Below, piece by piece: positions 52,901 to 60,429 of a DNA stretch of 64,000 nt (position 1 is its first letter; each line of letters begins with the position of its first letter). Source of the DNA: Morinoia aosen (lineage: Eukaryota; Arthropoda; Malacostraca; Amphipoda; Talitridae); contig CM059580.1 in NCBI GenBank assembly GCA_030386875.1, positions 2,074,838 to 2,138,837 on the forward strand. Reading direction: 5' to 3'. Below the pieces are notes generated by a model. The model was not told where the DNA came from, ran no database searches, and saw only the letters and a list, made by a program, of their open reading frames with translations. Position numbers and translations under genes: made by a program.

Positions 52901-55348
52901 TCATAACTAACACCAGGACGCCATGACGGTTGGTATACCAAATGCCACATAACTAACACCAGGACGCCATGACGGTTGGTATACCAAATGCCTCATAACT
53001 AACACCAGGATGCCATGACGGTTGGTATATCAAATGCCTCATAACTAACACCAGGACGCCATGACGGTTGGCATATCAAATGCTTCATAACTAACACCAG
53101 GACGCCATGACGGTTGGTATATCAAATGCCTCATAACTAACACCAGGATGCCATGACGGTTGGTATACCAAACGCCTCACAACTAACACCAGGACGCCAT
53201 GACGGTTGGTATATCAATTGCCTCATAACTAACACCAGGACGCCATGACGGTTGGTATATCAATTGCCTCATAACTAACACCAGGACGCCATGACGGTTG
53301 GTATATCAAATGCCTCATAACTAACACCAGGACGCCATGACAGTTGGTATATCAAATGCCTCATAACTAACACCAGGACGCCATGACGGTTGGTATATCA
53401 AATGCCTCACAACTAACACCAGGACACCATGACGGTTACCCCCTGTCAAGCCGGTACCCATTTCCGACACCTGGGTAGAGTGGGGAATTGTGGCTGAGGT
53501 CTCCCTTTTCCCAACGGAGAGAAACACCGCAAAAGACGACGAATGCTTTTCTACAAACTCATCCTTGTAAATATGGTCGTGGAATTGGCGACGAGTCTTT
53601 CATCTTGCATTCAAAATCTAACCCGGGAGCAAGGAAGAATAATTCCGCTTGTTGCATGACGTCATGGAATGCCTGCATAATTTGCATTCGACGAGTGTTT
53701 GTTACCGTGACAATTTCTGAGCAGCATTTTAAGTAGCGACATCTGAAAGATTATTTATATTTTAATTGGTTATTTAATCCTCATGAGAGCACGCCAGTGA
53801 AGTACCACGGTTAAAGAAACGAGGTAGCGTACAACCAGTGTTTCTGTCGACCGTGTGGCAATGCTGACGTCACGGCAACGGACCAATAGCAGCGCTCACA
53901 TTGCATCTGGTAACACTGCTGGCCCAAAATCTGGTTCCACTATTGGTTTAAAAACCTGTGACGTCATCCAGGGCGTTTGAAATGAAGCCTTTCTATTGGC
54001 TAGCCAAACAAGAGGAGGTGTATTTACCCAATAGAAATGACTCTACCTTGTCACCTCTATCCTGTATATTACACACACCTTCGTACTGCGCTTCGAAGCC
54101 GCGGTGGCCGGCCTGGTTGTGGGACGTGACGTAGGTGACGAGGAGGCGACTGCCCTGTGAGACGACGGTGTAGGGCAGGAGGATGCTGCCACACAGCCGA
54201 CCTGGAGAGTGTAAGAGGCATTATTCACAAGGGGCCACTGTAACGGGTAGTTAGTGCGCTGATAGTTTACCCATCGCTATAACTCAGTAGCGCTGCTCGC
54301 AGTGTTGAGTATCTAGGATACAAGCCCATTTCCCTCTGGGGACACAACTATTGTATCTATGGGAATTAGCGCTCCCAGGGGGACTATGTGTGAGGGCCCG
54401 AGCTGAGGGTTACGTAGGTCTTCTTGTTGTTGAAATTAAAAGTTTATTTTTTTGTTAAAGACCACCTTTTTTCGGTTCACTGCTGTCCTGCTGTCCAGCA
54501 CCTACTGCTTTCTTCTTCAACTTTTATCTTATTTCATATACTTCTTTCACAACTTACCATGCTCATGCCCCTTCTGTATAGATTCCGCGTTCCCTTCATA
54601 CCTAATAGTGCCTACTTCCTTCCTTGTTTTTTTTTGCGGTTACCAGCATTACCCCAGCACTACCAGCTTTACCTCAGCACTACCAGCTTTACCTCAGCAC
54701 TACCAGCTTTACCCCAGCACTACCAGCATTACCCCAGCACTACCAGCATTACCCCAGCACTACCAGCATTACCCCAGCACTACCAGCATTACCCCAGCAC
54801 TACCAGCATTACCCCAGCACTACCAGCATTACCCCAACACTACCAGCATTACCCCATCACTATCAGTATTACCCCAGCACTACCAGCATTACCCCAACAC
54901 TACCAGCATTACCCCAGCATTACCAGAATTACCCGAGCACTACCAGCATAACCCCAGCATTACCCCAGCACTACCAGCATTACCCCAGCATTACCCCAGC
55001 ACTACCAGCATTACCCCAGCACTACCAGCATTACCCTTGCACTACCACTGCACTACCAGCACTACCCCCGCACTACTACTGCACTACTAGCACTACCCCC
55101 GCACTACCAGCACTACCACCCACCCAGCAAAGGGTCCCGCTGCCACACGCCATCCCGGATCTCGAGGTAGTCTGTGGTGCACTTCTCCGTCTTGTAGATA
55201 TCGAGCGCCGTGATGTTGAGGACGATCTTCTCGCCATGAGTGGCCGTGATCCGCCACTCACAGCGGTGCCCCTCGGAGGGGCCCCCAGTGCTTGGGTGGG
55301 GGGGAGACCGCAGGGTCCCCGAGTTCTCCTGGTGGGTCCTGCCGCACT
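43759..55348 (-). CDS. tld: Tolloid/BMP-1 family protein, CUB1 to C-terminus, 12 exons
   Basis: Exons (minus strand, high to low): 55348-55124, 54201-54079, 52043-51898, 51399-51204, 50818-50696, 49870-49710, 48978-48792, 48183-47930, 47567-47454, 47188-47089, 46585-46332, 43938-43759. All phases join with GT-AG sites, giving about 686 residues. Domain order is CUB1-CUB2-EGF-CUB3-EGF-CUB4-CUB5, exactly that of tolloid/BMP-1. The astacin protease and propeptide are not in the window and must lie beyond 64000. The family are secreted zinc proteases that cleave chordin/Sog and matrix precursors; the CUB and EGF domains bind substrate. Arthropods may have tolloid and tolkin, so the symbol is provisional. 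Confidence 0.95.
43960..44110. repeat. 29-bp tandem repeat
   Basis: Five units with TTCATATAGATTCACTGGGG and CGGTCGAAA directly behind the last-exon acceptor. Confidence 0.92.
44225..45930. repeat. 23-bp minisatellite, last tolloid intron
   Basis: About 74 units of CATAATTCATAATGAACATC plus CTC, with AAGGAACATC and CATGATTCAT variants in blocks. Confidence 0.97.
45931..46331. repeat. CRE-containing short repeat before CUB5 donor
   Basis: At 46165-46325 a CACACACC-rich repeat carries ACCTGACGTCACCACAC or variants about six times, several with perfect TGACGTCA. The earlier part has nothing recognisable beyond a short repeat at 45930-45990. Confidence 0.75.
46332..46585 (-). CDS. tld: Tolloid exon 11: CUB5
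   Basis: Encodes [56 protein letters not shown] and GKFCGNT. The paired CUB cysteines are present. Acceptor CCGCCAG; donor GTGAGG at 46331 downward. Confidence 0.97.
46612..46640 (-). pseudogene. Partial copy of CUB5 exon start
   Basis: GGAGGTGGCCCCCGCGCAGT repeats the exon edge at 46569-46587 (GGTGGCCCCCGCACACTGG). Confidence 0.65.
46650..46905. repeat. 35-bp tandem repeat, 7 copies
   Basis: Units with TAGTAGGGGTTGTGTTATGG and TGTGGGGTGTGGCAT. Confidence 0.95.
46906..46960 (-). pseudogene. Second partial copy of CUB5 exon start
   Basis: ATGTGGCGTACCGAACCCTT and CCCGCCTGGAGGTGG copy 46540-46575 with substitutions. Only about 15 codons are represented. Confidence 0.8.
47089..47188 (-). CDS. 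tld: Tolloid exon 10: CUB4 end
   Basis: Encodes [20 protein letters not shown] and [13 protein letters not shown], matching BMP-1 FYSDNSVQRKGFQASHAT. Acceptor CCACCAG, donor GTGCGT. Confidence 0.95.
47454..47567 (-). CDS. tld: Tolloid exon 9: CUB4 middle
   Basis: Encodes [20 protein letters not shown] and [18 protein letters not shown], 38 codons, phase 0. Acceptor TTTTGCAG, donor GTGAGG. The next intron has short CACCAGCCCCCT repeats. Confidence 0.95.
47600..47929. repeat. CCACAAC-rich low-complexity intron
   Basis: Short irregular repeats of CACAACCACCAC and CCCTCCACAACC. No exon. Confidence 0.75.
47930..48183 (-). CDS. tld: Tolloid exon 8: EGF2 and CUB4 start
   Basis: Encodes [40 protein letters not shown] and [20 protein letters not shown] through HRIKL. 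The calcium-binding EGF pattern DxDEC and six cysteines are present. Acceptor CCCCCAG, donor GTGGGT. Confidence 0.97.
48283..48334 (-). pseudogene. Deleted copy of EGF2 exon edge
   Basis: GTTGTGGCAGGAGCACTGAT is joined directly to TGTCCAGTGCGCATTCGTCC and TTGTCTGG. These blocks lie about 40 bp apart in the real exon (48097-48186), so this is a copy with an internal deletion. Confidence 0.85.
48335..48780. repeat. Low-complexity tolloid intron
   Basis: GGGTGTTGGGG-type then CACACACCCTCACC-type degenerate repeats. No exon. Confidence 0.65.
48792..48978 (-). CDS. tld: Tolloid exon 7: CUB3 second half
   Basis: Encodes [40 protein letters not shown] and [20 protein letters not shown]. Acceptor CCCGCAG, donor GTGTGT. 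Matches BMP-1 VEFKSDNTVSKKGFKAHFF. Confidence 0.95.
49120..49709. repeat. 21-bp minisatellite built on the CUB3 donor
   Basis: About 27 units; each plus-strand unit has GGGACCTCACACAACTCCC, i.e. GTGAGGTCCC on the minus strand. The real exon 6 donor reads AAC then GTGAGGTCCCGGGGAG, so the array copies the donor and directly follows the exon. Confidence 0.95.
49710..49870 (-). CDS. tld: Tolloid exon 6: CUB3 first half
   Basis: Encodes [40 protein letters not shown] and [14 protein letters not shown], matching BMP-1 NGSITSPGWPKEYPPNKNC. Donor GTGAGG, acceptor CCCCCAG. Confidence 0.97.
50130..50690. repeat. CACACACCCCACACACTCC repeat block
   Basis: Composite units with CACTCCCCACCCCCCAATAC and ACCACACACCCCACACACTC in a 57-130 bp higher-order pattern. 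Confidence 0.9.
50696..50818 (-). CDS. tld: Tolloid exon 5: EGF1
   Basis: Encodes [20 protein letters not shown] and [20 protein letters not shown] with six cysteines. Acceptor CCCGCAG, donor GTGAGG. Matches BMP-1 VDECSRPNRGGCEQRC position. Confidence 0.95.
50985..51146 (-). pseudogene. Two partial copies of the CUB2 exon 3' half
   Basis: 51058-51146 copies 51207-51290 (GGCCGAGAAGCCCGCCTTCT, AACTTGATCCTCATCTTGTT) but has ATG-TAG where the gene has Gln. 50985-51030 is a shorter, more diverged copy (AGCTTGATCCTCATCGTGTT). Confidence 0.9.
51204..51399 (-). CDS. tld: Tolloid exon 4: CUB2 second half
   Basis: Encodes [40 protein letters not shown] and [19 protein letters not shown], matching BMP-1 [20 protein letters not shown]. 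Acceptor GTGCAG, donor GTGAGT. Confidence 0.97.
51420..51780 (-). repeat. 21-bp minisatellite built on the CUB2 acceptor
   Basis: About 16 units; on the minus strand each reads CTGCAG then ATAGAGAACCATAC. The real exon 4 start is GTGCAG then ATCGAGAACCAC. Two end units also have ATCGAGAACCA, as in the exon. Frame is kept and no stop occurs. Confidence 0.97.
51898..52043 (-). CDS. tld: Tolloid exon 3: CUB2 first half
   Basis: Encodes [40 protein letters not shown] and ALRFHSFE, matching BMP-1 [16 protein letters not shown]. Acceptor GTTGCAG, donor GTACTG. Its donor edge is copied once inside the intron (51836-51860). Confidence 0.97.
52150..52400 (+). mobile_element. tRNA-derived SINE
   Basis: RNA polymerase III A box TAGCCGAATGG (52159-52169) and perfect B box GGTTCGAATCC (52203-52213), then the body GGTGTCGGAAATGGGTACCG and tail TGTGTGTCAGGCTTGGTTG. 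The head resembles a Ser/Leu-type tRNA, but no cloverleaf ends, so it is a SINE and not a gene. It lies in the tolloid CUB1-CUB2 intron. Confidence 0.88.
52395..53520 (-). mobile_element. Inverted SINE with a 46-bp internal segment expanded
   Basis: Starts with the SINE tail (GATGCTTTATTTCCAACCAA) and ends with the SINE body reversed (CGGTACCCATTTCCGACACC). Between them a 46-bp piece of the SINE body is repeated about 21 times. Confidence 0.9.
52480..53425. repeat. 46-bp satellite derived from the SINE
   Basis: Units with GGTTGGTATATCAAATGCCT and AACTAACACCAGGACGCCAT. The sequence equals the reverse of the SINE body (ATGGCGTCCTGGTGTTAGTT). Substitutions (ATATC/ATACC) alternate in blocks. Confidence 0.95.
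53521..53805. other. Tolloid intron, nothing recognised
   Basis: No exon or repeat family recognised. Confidence 0.45.
53808..54058. mobile_element. CRE-bearing MITE, copy 3
   Basis: More diverged than copies 1-2 but retains TGACGTCA at 53865-53872 and 53959-53966 and three CCAAT boxes. It ends about 20 bp from tolloid exon 2. Confidence 0.85.
54079..54201 (-). CDS. tld: Tolloid exon 2 of window: CUB1 end
   Basis: Encodes [20 protein letters not shown] and [20 protein letters not shown], matching BMP-1 RFCGSKLPEPIVSTDSRLW. Acceptor CTCCAG, donor GTGTGT. Confidence 0.92.
54327..54640 (+). mobile_element. Dispersed repeat family 1, copy 4
   Basis: TATCTATGGGAATTAGCGCT and CCCAGGGGGAC, then TTCGGTTCACTGCTGTCCTG. 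Truncated where the next array starts. Confidence 0.8.
54645..55115. repeat. 20-21 bp minisatellite by the CUB1 donor
   Basis: About 23 units of CCAGCATTACCCCAGCACTA. The array ends 8 bp from the exon 1 donor; the donor side GGTGGTAGTGCTGG resembles the reversed unit. Confidence 0.95.
55124..55348 (-). CDS. tld: Tolloid exon 1 of window: CUB1 start
   Basis: Encodes [15 protein letters not shown], then [20 protein letters not shown] and [15 protein letters not shown], matching BMP-1 CGETLQDSTGNFSSP and VWRISVTPGEKIILNFT. Acceptor CCCCCAG, donor GTGGGT. It begins two bases into a codon, so an exon encoding the protease lies upstream. Confidence 0.93.
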
Positions 55349-55439
55349 CTGGGGGGGGGAGTGGGGTTAAGACGCAGTTAGCCAGTTATTAGTGTAGCCA
55401 TGGTACCGCCACAGCAGTTGTAGTTCGGTTTGAGGTAAT

Positions 55440-55830
55440 GTTAAAGATACGACCTTACCACAGCCACGACCTTATCACAGCCACGACCTTACCACAGCCA
55501 CAACCTTACCACAGCCACAACCTTACCACAGCCACAACCTTACCACAGCCACAACCTTACCACAGCCACAACCTTACCACAGCCACAACCTTACCACAGC
55601 CACAACCTTACCACAGCCACAACCTTACCACAGCCACAACCTTACCACAGCCACAACCTTACCACAGCCACAACCTTACCACAGCCACAACCTTACCACA
55701 GCCACAGCCCTACCACAGCCACAGCCCTACCACAGCCACAGCCCTACCACAGCCACAGCCCTACCACAGCCACAGCCCTACCACAGCCACAGCCCTACCA
55801 CAGTCACAATCTCACCACAGCCACAACAAC
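55440..55830. repeat. 18-bp minisatellite
   Basis: About 21 units of CTTACCACAGCCACAACC, the last third with GCCCTACCACAGCCACA. Confidence 0.95.
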
Positions 55831-55852
55831 CACGGCCATGTTATTCATCCTC

Positions 55853-56205
55853 GTACCTCTCGGGGGGATACAACTATTGTATCTATGGGAATTAGCACTC
55901 CCAGGGGGAAATGTGTGAGGTCCCGGGCTGAGAGTTAGGTAGGCCTTCTTTTTGTTGAAGTAAAATGGGGTTTTGTTATGTTAAGGAGCATTTTTTTGGT
56001 TAACTGCTGTCCTGTTTTTCAGCACCTACTACTTTCTACTTCGACTTTGATCTTGCTTCACAATCTTTCTTCTCAACTTACTGTTTCTATCCCCTTTCCG
56101 TATATATTCCCCTTTCCCTAAACTCCATCCTAAATGGTGCCTTCCTCTCTTTGGATCGCCTTTGTGGCGGATAGGGAGGCTTAAACTAATTAATAACCTA
56201 ACCTT
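55853..56205 (+). mobile_element. Dispersed repeat family 1, copy 5
   Basis: TATCTATGGGAATTAGCACT to AGGGAGGCTTAAACTAATTA; full-length by comparison with 63147-63512. Confidence 0.82.
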
Positions 56206-57060
56206 TGAGGGCTCAAAATGCATTCTTCCGCTCTTGCAATGTATTTCCGGTAACTCCTATGAAGCTCAAAATCTTTGGTCATTTCCGTTTATTCACGTTA
56301 CGCTCATATGCGCTGCTCTCGGGTCGTAGCATGTAGACAAAGGCGAAGTATCGACTGAAAATGTGCACCCCAAATTAGCTGTCAGGTGGTAAATTTAATC
56401 TTTACCTTAAGTGCATTAGCGCGGCTAGAGAAGGAGCCACGGGGCCAGTTTTAGTCGCCGTTTTAAGTAAAAGAGTGAAAAGATTGCTGATAATTAATGT
56501 CTGCCCCCTAATAGAATGAAAAGATTGATCATAATTAATCTCTGCCCCCCTTCAAGAATGAAAAGATTGCTGATAATTGTTTGCCCCCTAATAGAATGAA
56601 AAGATTGCTGATAATTAATATCTGCCCCCTAATAGAATGAAAAGATTGCTGATAATTAAAATCTGCCCCTCCCCCTCCCCCAAAAAATAATGATTTATCA
56701 GGGATCCTGTCCTCTTCCCAAGTTTTCGGCTGGCTCCGCCACTGTGCAAGTGTTTCAATAATCGTTTGCTTTAAAAAAATTATACGACTATTTAGCAATA
56801 GTCAATTAAGTCCAAGTTACCGAAGAAAATCATTAATTTACATCAAAAAACAGGATTCGCAAGTCATCTGTCACACTAGTTGGTTTGGTCACGAGTGATG
56901 GATGGTGGAGACGGTGATTGTGATTTATTCTTTTGTTGTCGAGGATCTATTTTTTGAAGTGAGTTTTTCAAGCCTTCGTGTAAATCGAGTCTTAGTGATG
57001 ATTTTTTTTCTTGTTCATCTAGATTTAAAAGCTTGGGCTTTCTTGTTCATGGTCAAGTGG
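56206..57060. repeat. AT-rich DNA with a short GAATGAAAAGATTGCTGATA repeat
   Basis: At 56465-56670 five units of about 45 bp contain GAATGAAAAGATTGCTGATA and TCTGCCCCCTAATA. Otherwise nothing recognised. Confidence 0.7.
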
Positions 57061-57064
57061 TGTC

Positions 57065-57259
57065 TTAAGCGGTCCATAGACGATCAATTTAATGGTCAAT
57101 ATCATTGACCTAATATATTGATGAAATTTTTTGTTGCTCATTAAGTCAATTATTTGACGGTCGTCAATCAAGCTCACAGACGATCAATTAAATTGTCAAT
57201 ATTCATCATTGTCAATTATTTTGACAATAAAATTGATCGTCCATATATGGGCCGCTTTA
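57065..57259. mobile_element. TA-type MITE, copy 3
   Basis: TTAAGCGGTCCATAGACGAT at the left and GGGCCGCTTTAA at the right; interior GATCAATTAAATTGTCAATA repeated in both senses. Confidence 0.88.
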
Positions 57260-57261
57260 AT

Positions 57262-57598
57262 CGCGAATTCCTGAGACCTGTCTTATTTCTCTCTAATGCA
57301 CGTCTAGCTCGGGAACTTTCATTTTGTACTAGTTTCTGATGAAAATTTTTGATTTGATATTTTTGATTTATTAATTCTTGAAAGCAAATTTATTAAACAT
57401 TTCATAAAATATATTGTTGTAATAATATATGTAATGGAATTTTTTGGATACAATGTTATATTAATTATAGTTTTTGAAGTAGTCAACATAATTGTGAGTA
57501 GGCCTAATATGTGTTGATGAAAAGTGTGAGAAAATAATTATTTTAAAATTACCAACAAATGTGCTAGTTAAAAGTTAGGTCGATGTGAAGTTTAATGC
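57262..57598. other. AT-rich DNA, nothing recognised
   Basis: No gene or repeat recognised. Confidence 0.45.
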
Positions 57599-57918
57599 AA
57601 CCACGGAAAATAAGAATTCCGATCTTAGGAATCACTAAAGGAACCCATTTAAGAACATTTTACAAGAATGACAGGTAAATGTAAAGGACTTGACCATAAT
57701 CGATTTTCCACTCTTTGATCAATAAAGATTGTTGACGAGACGAAAATAAACAAGTTTTCTTCAATGCACTTTCCGGTGGAAATAAGTATTTTAAAAGTTA
57801 TGGCATTAAATGAGTTACCGTAACTCCAGTGTTTGAGGCGGGGAAAAATACACCGCGCGGTCCGACGTGAAAGTAAACAGGCGTTCCCGCGCGCCAACCA
57901 AGCCGACGAAGAGCAAAC

Positions 57919-58043
57919 CCCCTATTACAAACGTAAAGAGGTTGGGTCGTGAGGGGTAGCAACAGTTCTTTTAGTGAAAACTATAAAACTAAAAGAACTG
58001 TGGCTACCCCTCACGACCCAACCTCTTTACGTTTGTAATAGGG
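57919..58043. repeat. Near-perfect hairpin 1
   Basis: Stem of about 54 bp: CTATTACAAACGTAAAGAGG pairs with CCTCTTTACGTTTGTAATAG; loop about 15 bp. Confidence 0.92.
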
Positions 58044-58318
58044 TGATGCACACTGGAGTTCCGGAAACTCATTTAACGCCATAACTTTTAAAATACTCAT
58101 TTCCGCAGGAAAGTGCATTGAAGAAAACTTGTTTATTTTGGTCTGATCAACAATCTTTGTTGATCAAAAAGTGGAAAATCGATTATGGTCAAGTCCTTAA
58201 CATTTACCGAATGACATTCTGCTTGCTGATGCGTTATTTTCGAATAATTGAACTTTGAAGTTGGCCTTTGCGCCAAAGGAAGCGAGCGCGTGAAACGGAA
58301 TTTAATTAATAATGGAAT

Positions 58319-58600
58319 CTATTACAAACGTAAAGAGGTTGGGTCGTGAGGAGGAGGCACAGTTCTTCTAGTGAAAATTATAAATAAAGCTTCTAACCCA
58401 CCCATTAGGGTGACGACCGCAATCTTGTTGACATCGGGTCCAAGATGGCGGCGCCCATGGTGGTCGCCATCTTTGACCCGATGTAAACAAGATTGCGGTC
58501 GTCACCTAAATGGGTGGGTTAGAAGCTTTATTTATAATTTTCACTAGAAGAACTGTGCCTCCCCCTCACGACCCAACCTCTTTATGTTGTAATAAGGGGT
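58319..58600. repeat. Near-perfect hairpin 2 with YY1-like motif
   Basis: Stem of about 135 bp; GACGACCGCAATCTTGTT pairs with AACAAGATTGCGGTCGTC. Near the loop are CAAGATGGCGGCGCC and GTCGCCATCTTT, matching the YY1 core in both arms. Confidence 0.9.
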
Positions 58601-58777
58601 TAGCTTCCGTTTATAATTGAATTACGCTCGCTTCCTTTGGCGTGGGAAGGCCAACTTCAAAGTTCAATGATTCGAAAATAAAGCATCAGCAAGCAGAATG
58701 TCATTCATGTAAAACGTTCTTAAATGGGTTCATTTAGTGATTCCTAAGATCAGAATTCTTATTTTCCGTGGTTGCAT

Positions 58778-59159
58778 TAAACTTCACATTGACCAAAAGT
58801 TAGTATAAGTTATGTGGGCCTTGAGCCTTGCTTTGGGAAGTCAAAGCTCTATAAATTCAAGCAGTTATTTGAATCTGAATAAAAATTTTGTTCACATGTG
58901 CTCTTTGATAATGAAAGGATAATCTAGTTTTGTAATTATAAATTATTATCTAGGTTTTTTGAAATTATTATTAAAGTTTTTGTGAAATGATAACTTTTTT
59001 TGGAAAATAATTATTTAGTTTTTATGTAATTATTATCTAGTTTTTGTGTAATTATTGCCTATTTTTGTGAAATGATAACCTAATTTTTGTGAAATAATAA
59101 CCTAGTTCATGAGCACAGACACTGCAGAATGAGAGAATTTATTCTTCATCTTGAGAAAA
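58778..59159. other. AT-rich DNA, nothing recognised
   Basis: Includes short irregular TTTTTGTGAAATGATAACCT repeats at about 58975-59105. Confidence 0.5.
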
Positions 59160-59950
59160 AGAAACAATTGAAAAAAAAGGTGTGGACAAAACACTTTTTG
59201 ATTTTCAAAATTTTTGTTGCCTGTATAGTGTTAATTGTATCAAAATAAACAACTTTTGTTCCATGTACTTTCCGTCGCAAATTAGTATTAAACGAGGTAT
59301 AGCGGTAGGTTTAATTTTGTGTTCCATAGCAGTTCCAGTCATTGAAACAGCGGAAACAGTTTCGCTCTTGAGCTGTTACAGTACGTTTGGGTTTTAATTT
59401 ATTATTAGCCGACCCTGTGAAGCCTAAATCCACTTCTAGGATCTTTTAGTTACACAACACAATAAAGGTTATCACCCAAAATAGCAGGACTGGGGTAGTG
59501 AATACTTAAATCTAGGGTATTCACTCCTACTAGCAGGACCCGTGGAAATTCCACGGACAATGTCATCAATAAGCTTTAGGTATATATATACCCGTGAGAA
59601 AATTCCGTCAACATTATTTAAGAAATTTAAAAATAACATATTCTAACCTATCTTGTCCTAACATATGCTAACCAAATCTATCCTAACCTAACATAGGTTT
59701 TGCTAATGTTTACCAAGTCAGCCAGCCAGTTGCATCATTGTTCGATTGCCGCCAAACACAACGGTTTCTGCTGTTTGGAGTGTTAACTGCAATGCAACCC
59801 GCAAATAAACCTAACGCTATAACTTGTTAAATACTCAATTGGTACGGGAAGTGCATAGAAGAAAAGTTGTTTATTTCGATATAATTAACACTTCACAGGA
59901 AACATAAATTTCAAAATCGAAAAGTGTGGTGTCCGCAAGTTTTACCAAAA
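59160..59950. repeat. Inverted repeat related to the foldback
   Basis: AAAATAAACAACTTTTGTTC (59234) pairs imperfectly with GAAAAGTTGTTTATTTC (59862), and TATAGCGGTAGGTTTA with AAACCTAACGCTATA. Arms about 150 bp, loop about 450 bp. It shares AAACAAGTTTTCTTC-type sequence with 57599-58235. Confidence 0.7.
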
Positions 59951-60044
59951 AAAATCAAATAATTAAGGAAAAAGTTTAGTTAAATTGTATTTCAGTGCAT
60001 CCAGTCCTCTGTGTCTGAGCACACTTTCTTCAAGTGTTGTTGAA

Positions 60045-60275
60045 AGAATCATTTTGTTATGCCAAGGACCACTTTTTTTGTTCACTGCTGTTGTTTTTTC
60101 AGCACCTACTACTTTCTTCTTCAATTTTGATCTTATATCATGATCTTCTTTCTCAACTTACTGTTTTTATGCCCTTTTGCACAGATTTCACGTTCTTTTA
60201 TCTCCATACCAAATGGTACCTTCCTCCTTACTCTCCTTGGAATGCTTATTTTTTGTGTTTAGGGAGGCATATACT
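60045..60275 (+). mobile_element. Dispersed repeat family 1, copy 6 (partial)
   Basis: TTCACTGCTGTTGTTTTTTC, CAGCACCTACTACTTTCTTC and the terminal AGGGAGGC. Confidence 0.75.
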
Positions 60276-60429
60276 AGCATTTAATCCTACTTGTATATTC
60301 AAGTATGGTGGGTATTGTCATAGCCATGAAGGTTCATTTAGGTGACCCTAAGTTGGTGCCTCATTTCAGGGAGTCACAAATCAGTTCAGGTTAATTAAAT
60401 AATGAAAAAATTTCAAATGAATTTATCTA

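Larger units (their letters stand above)
57599..58777. mobile_element. Composite foldback element with nested hairpins
   Basis: The outer arms pair: CCACGGAAAATAAGAATTCC (57599) with GGAATTCTTATTTTCCGTGG-like 58758-58777. Inside, 57676-57860 pairs with about 58028-58230 and 58231-58317 with about 58603-58700. Two long hairpins lie at 57919-58043 and 58319-58600. All share the ACGTAAAGAGGTTGGGTCGT motif family. No coding capacity. Confidence 0.88.
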
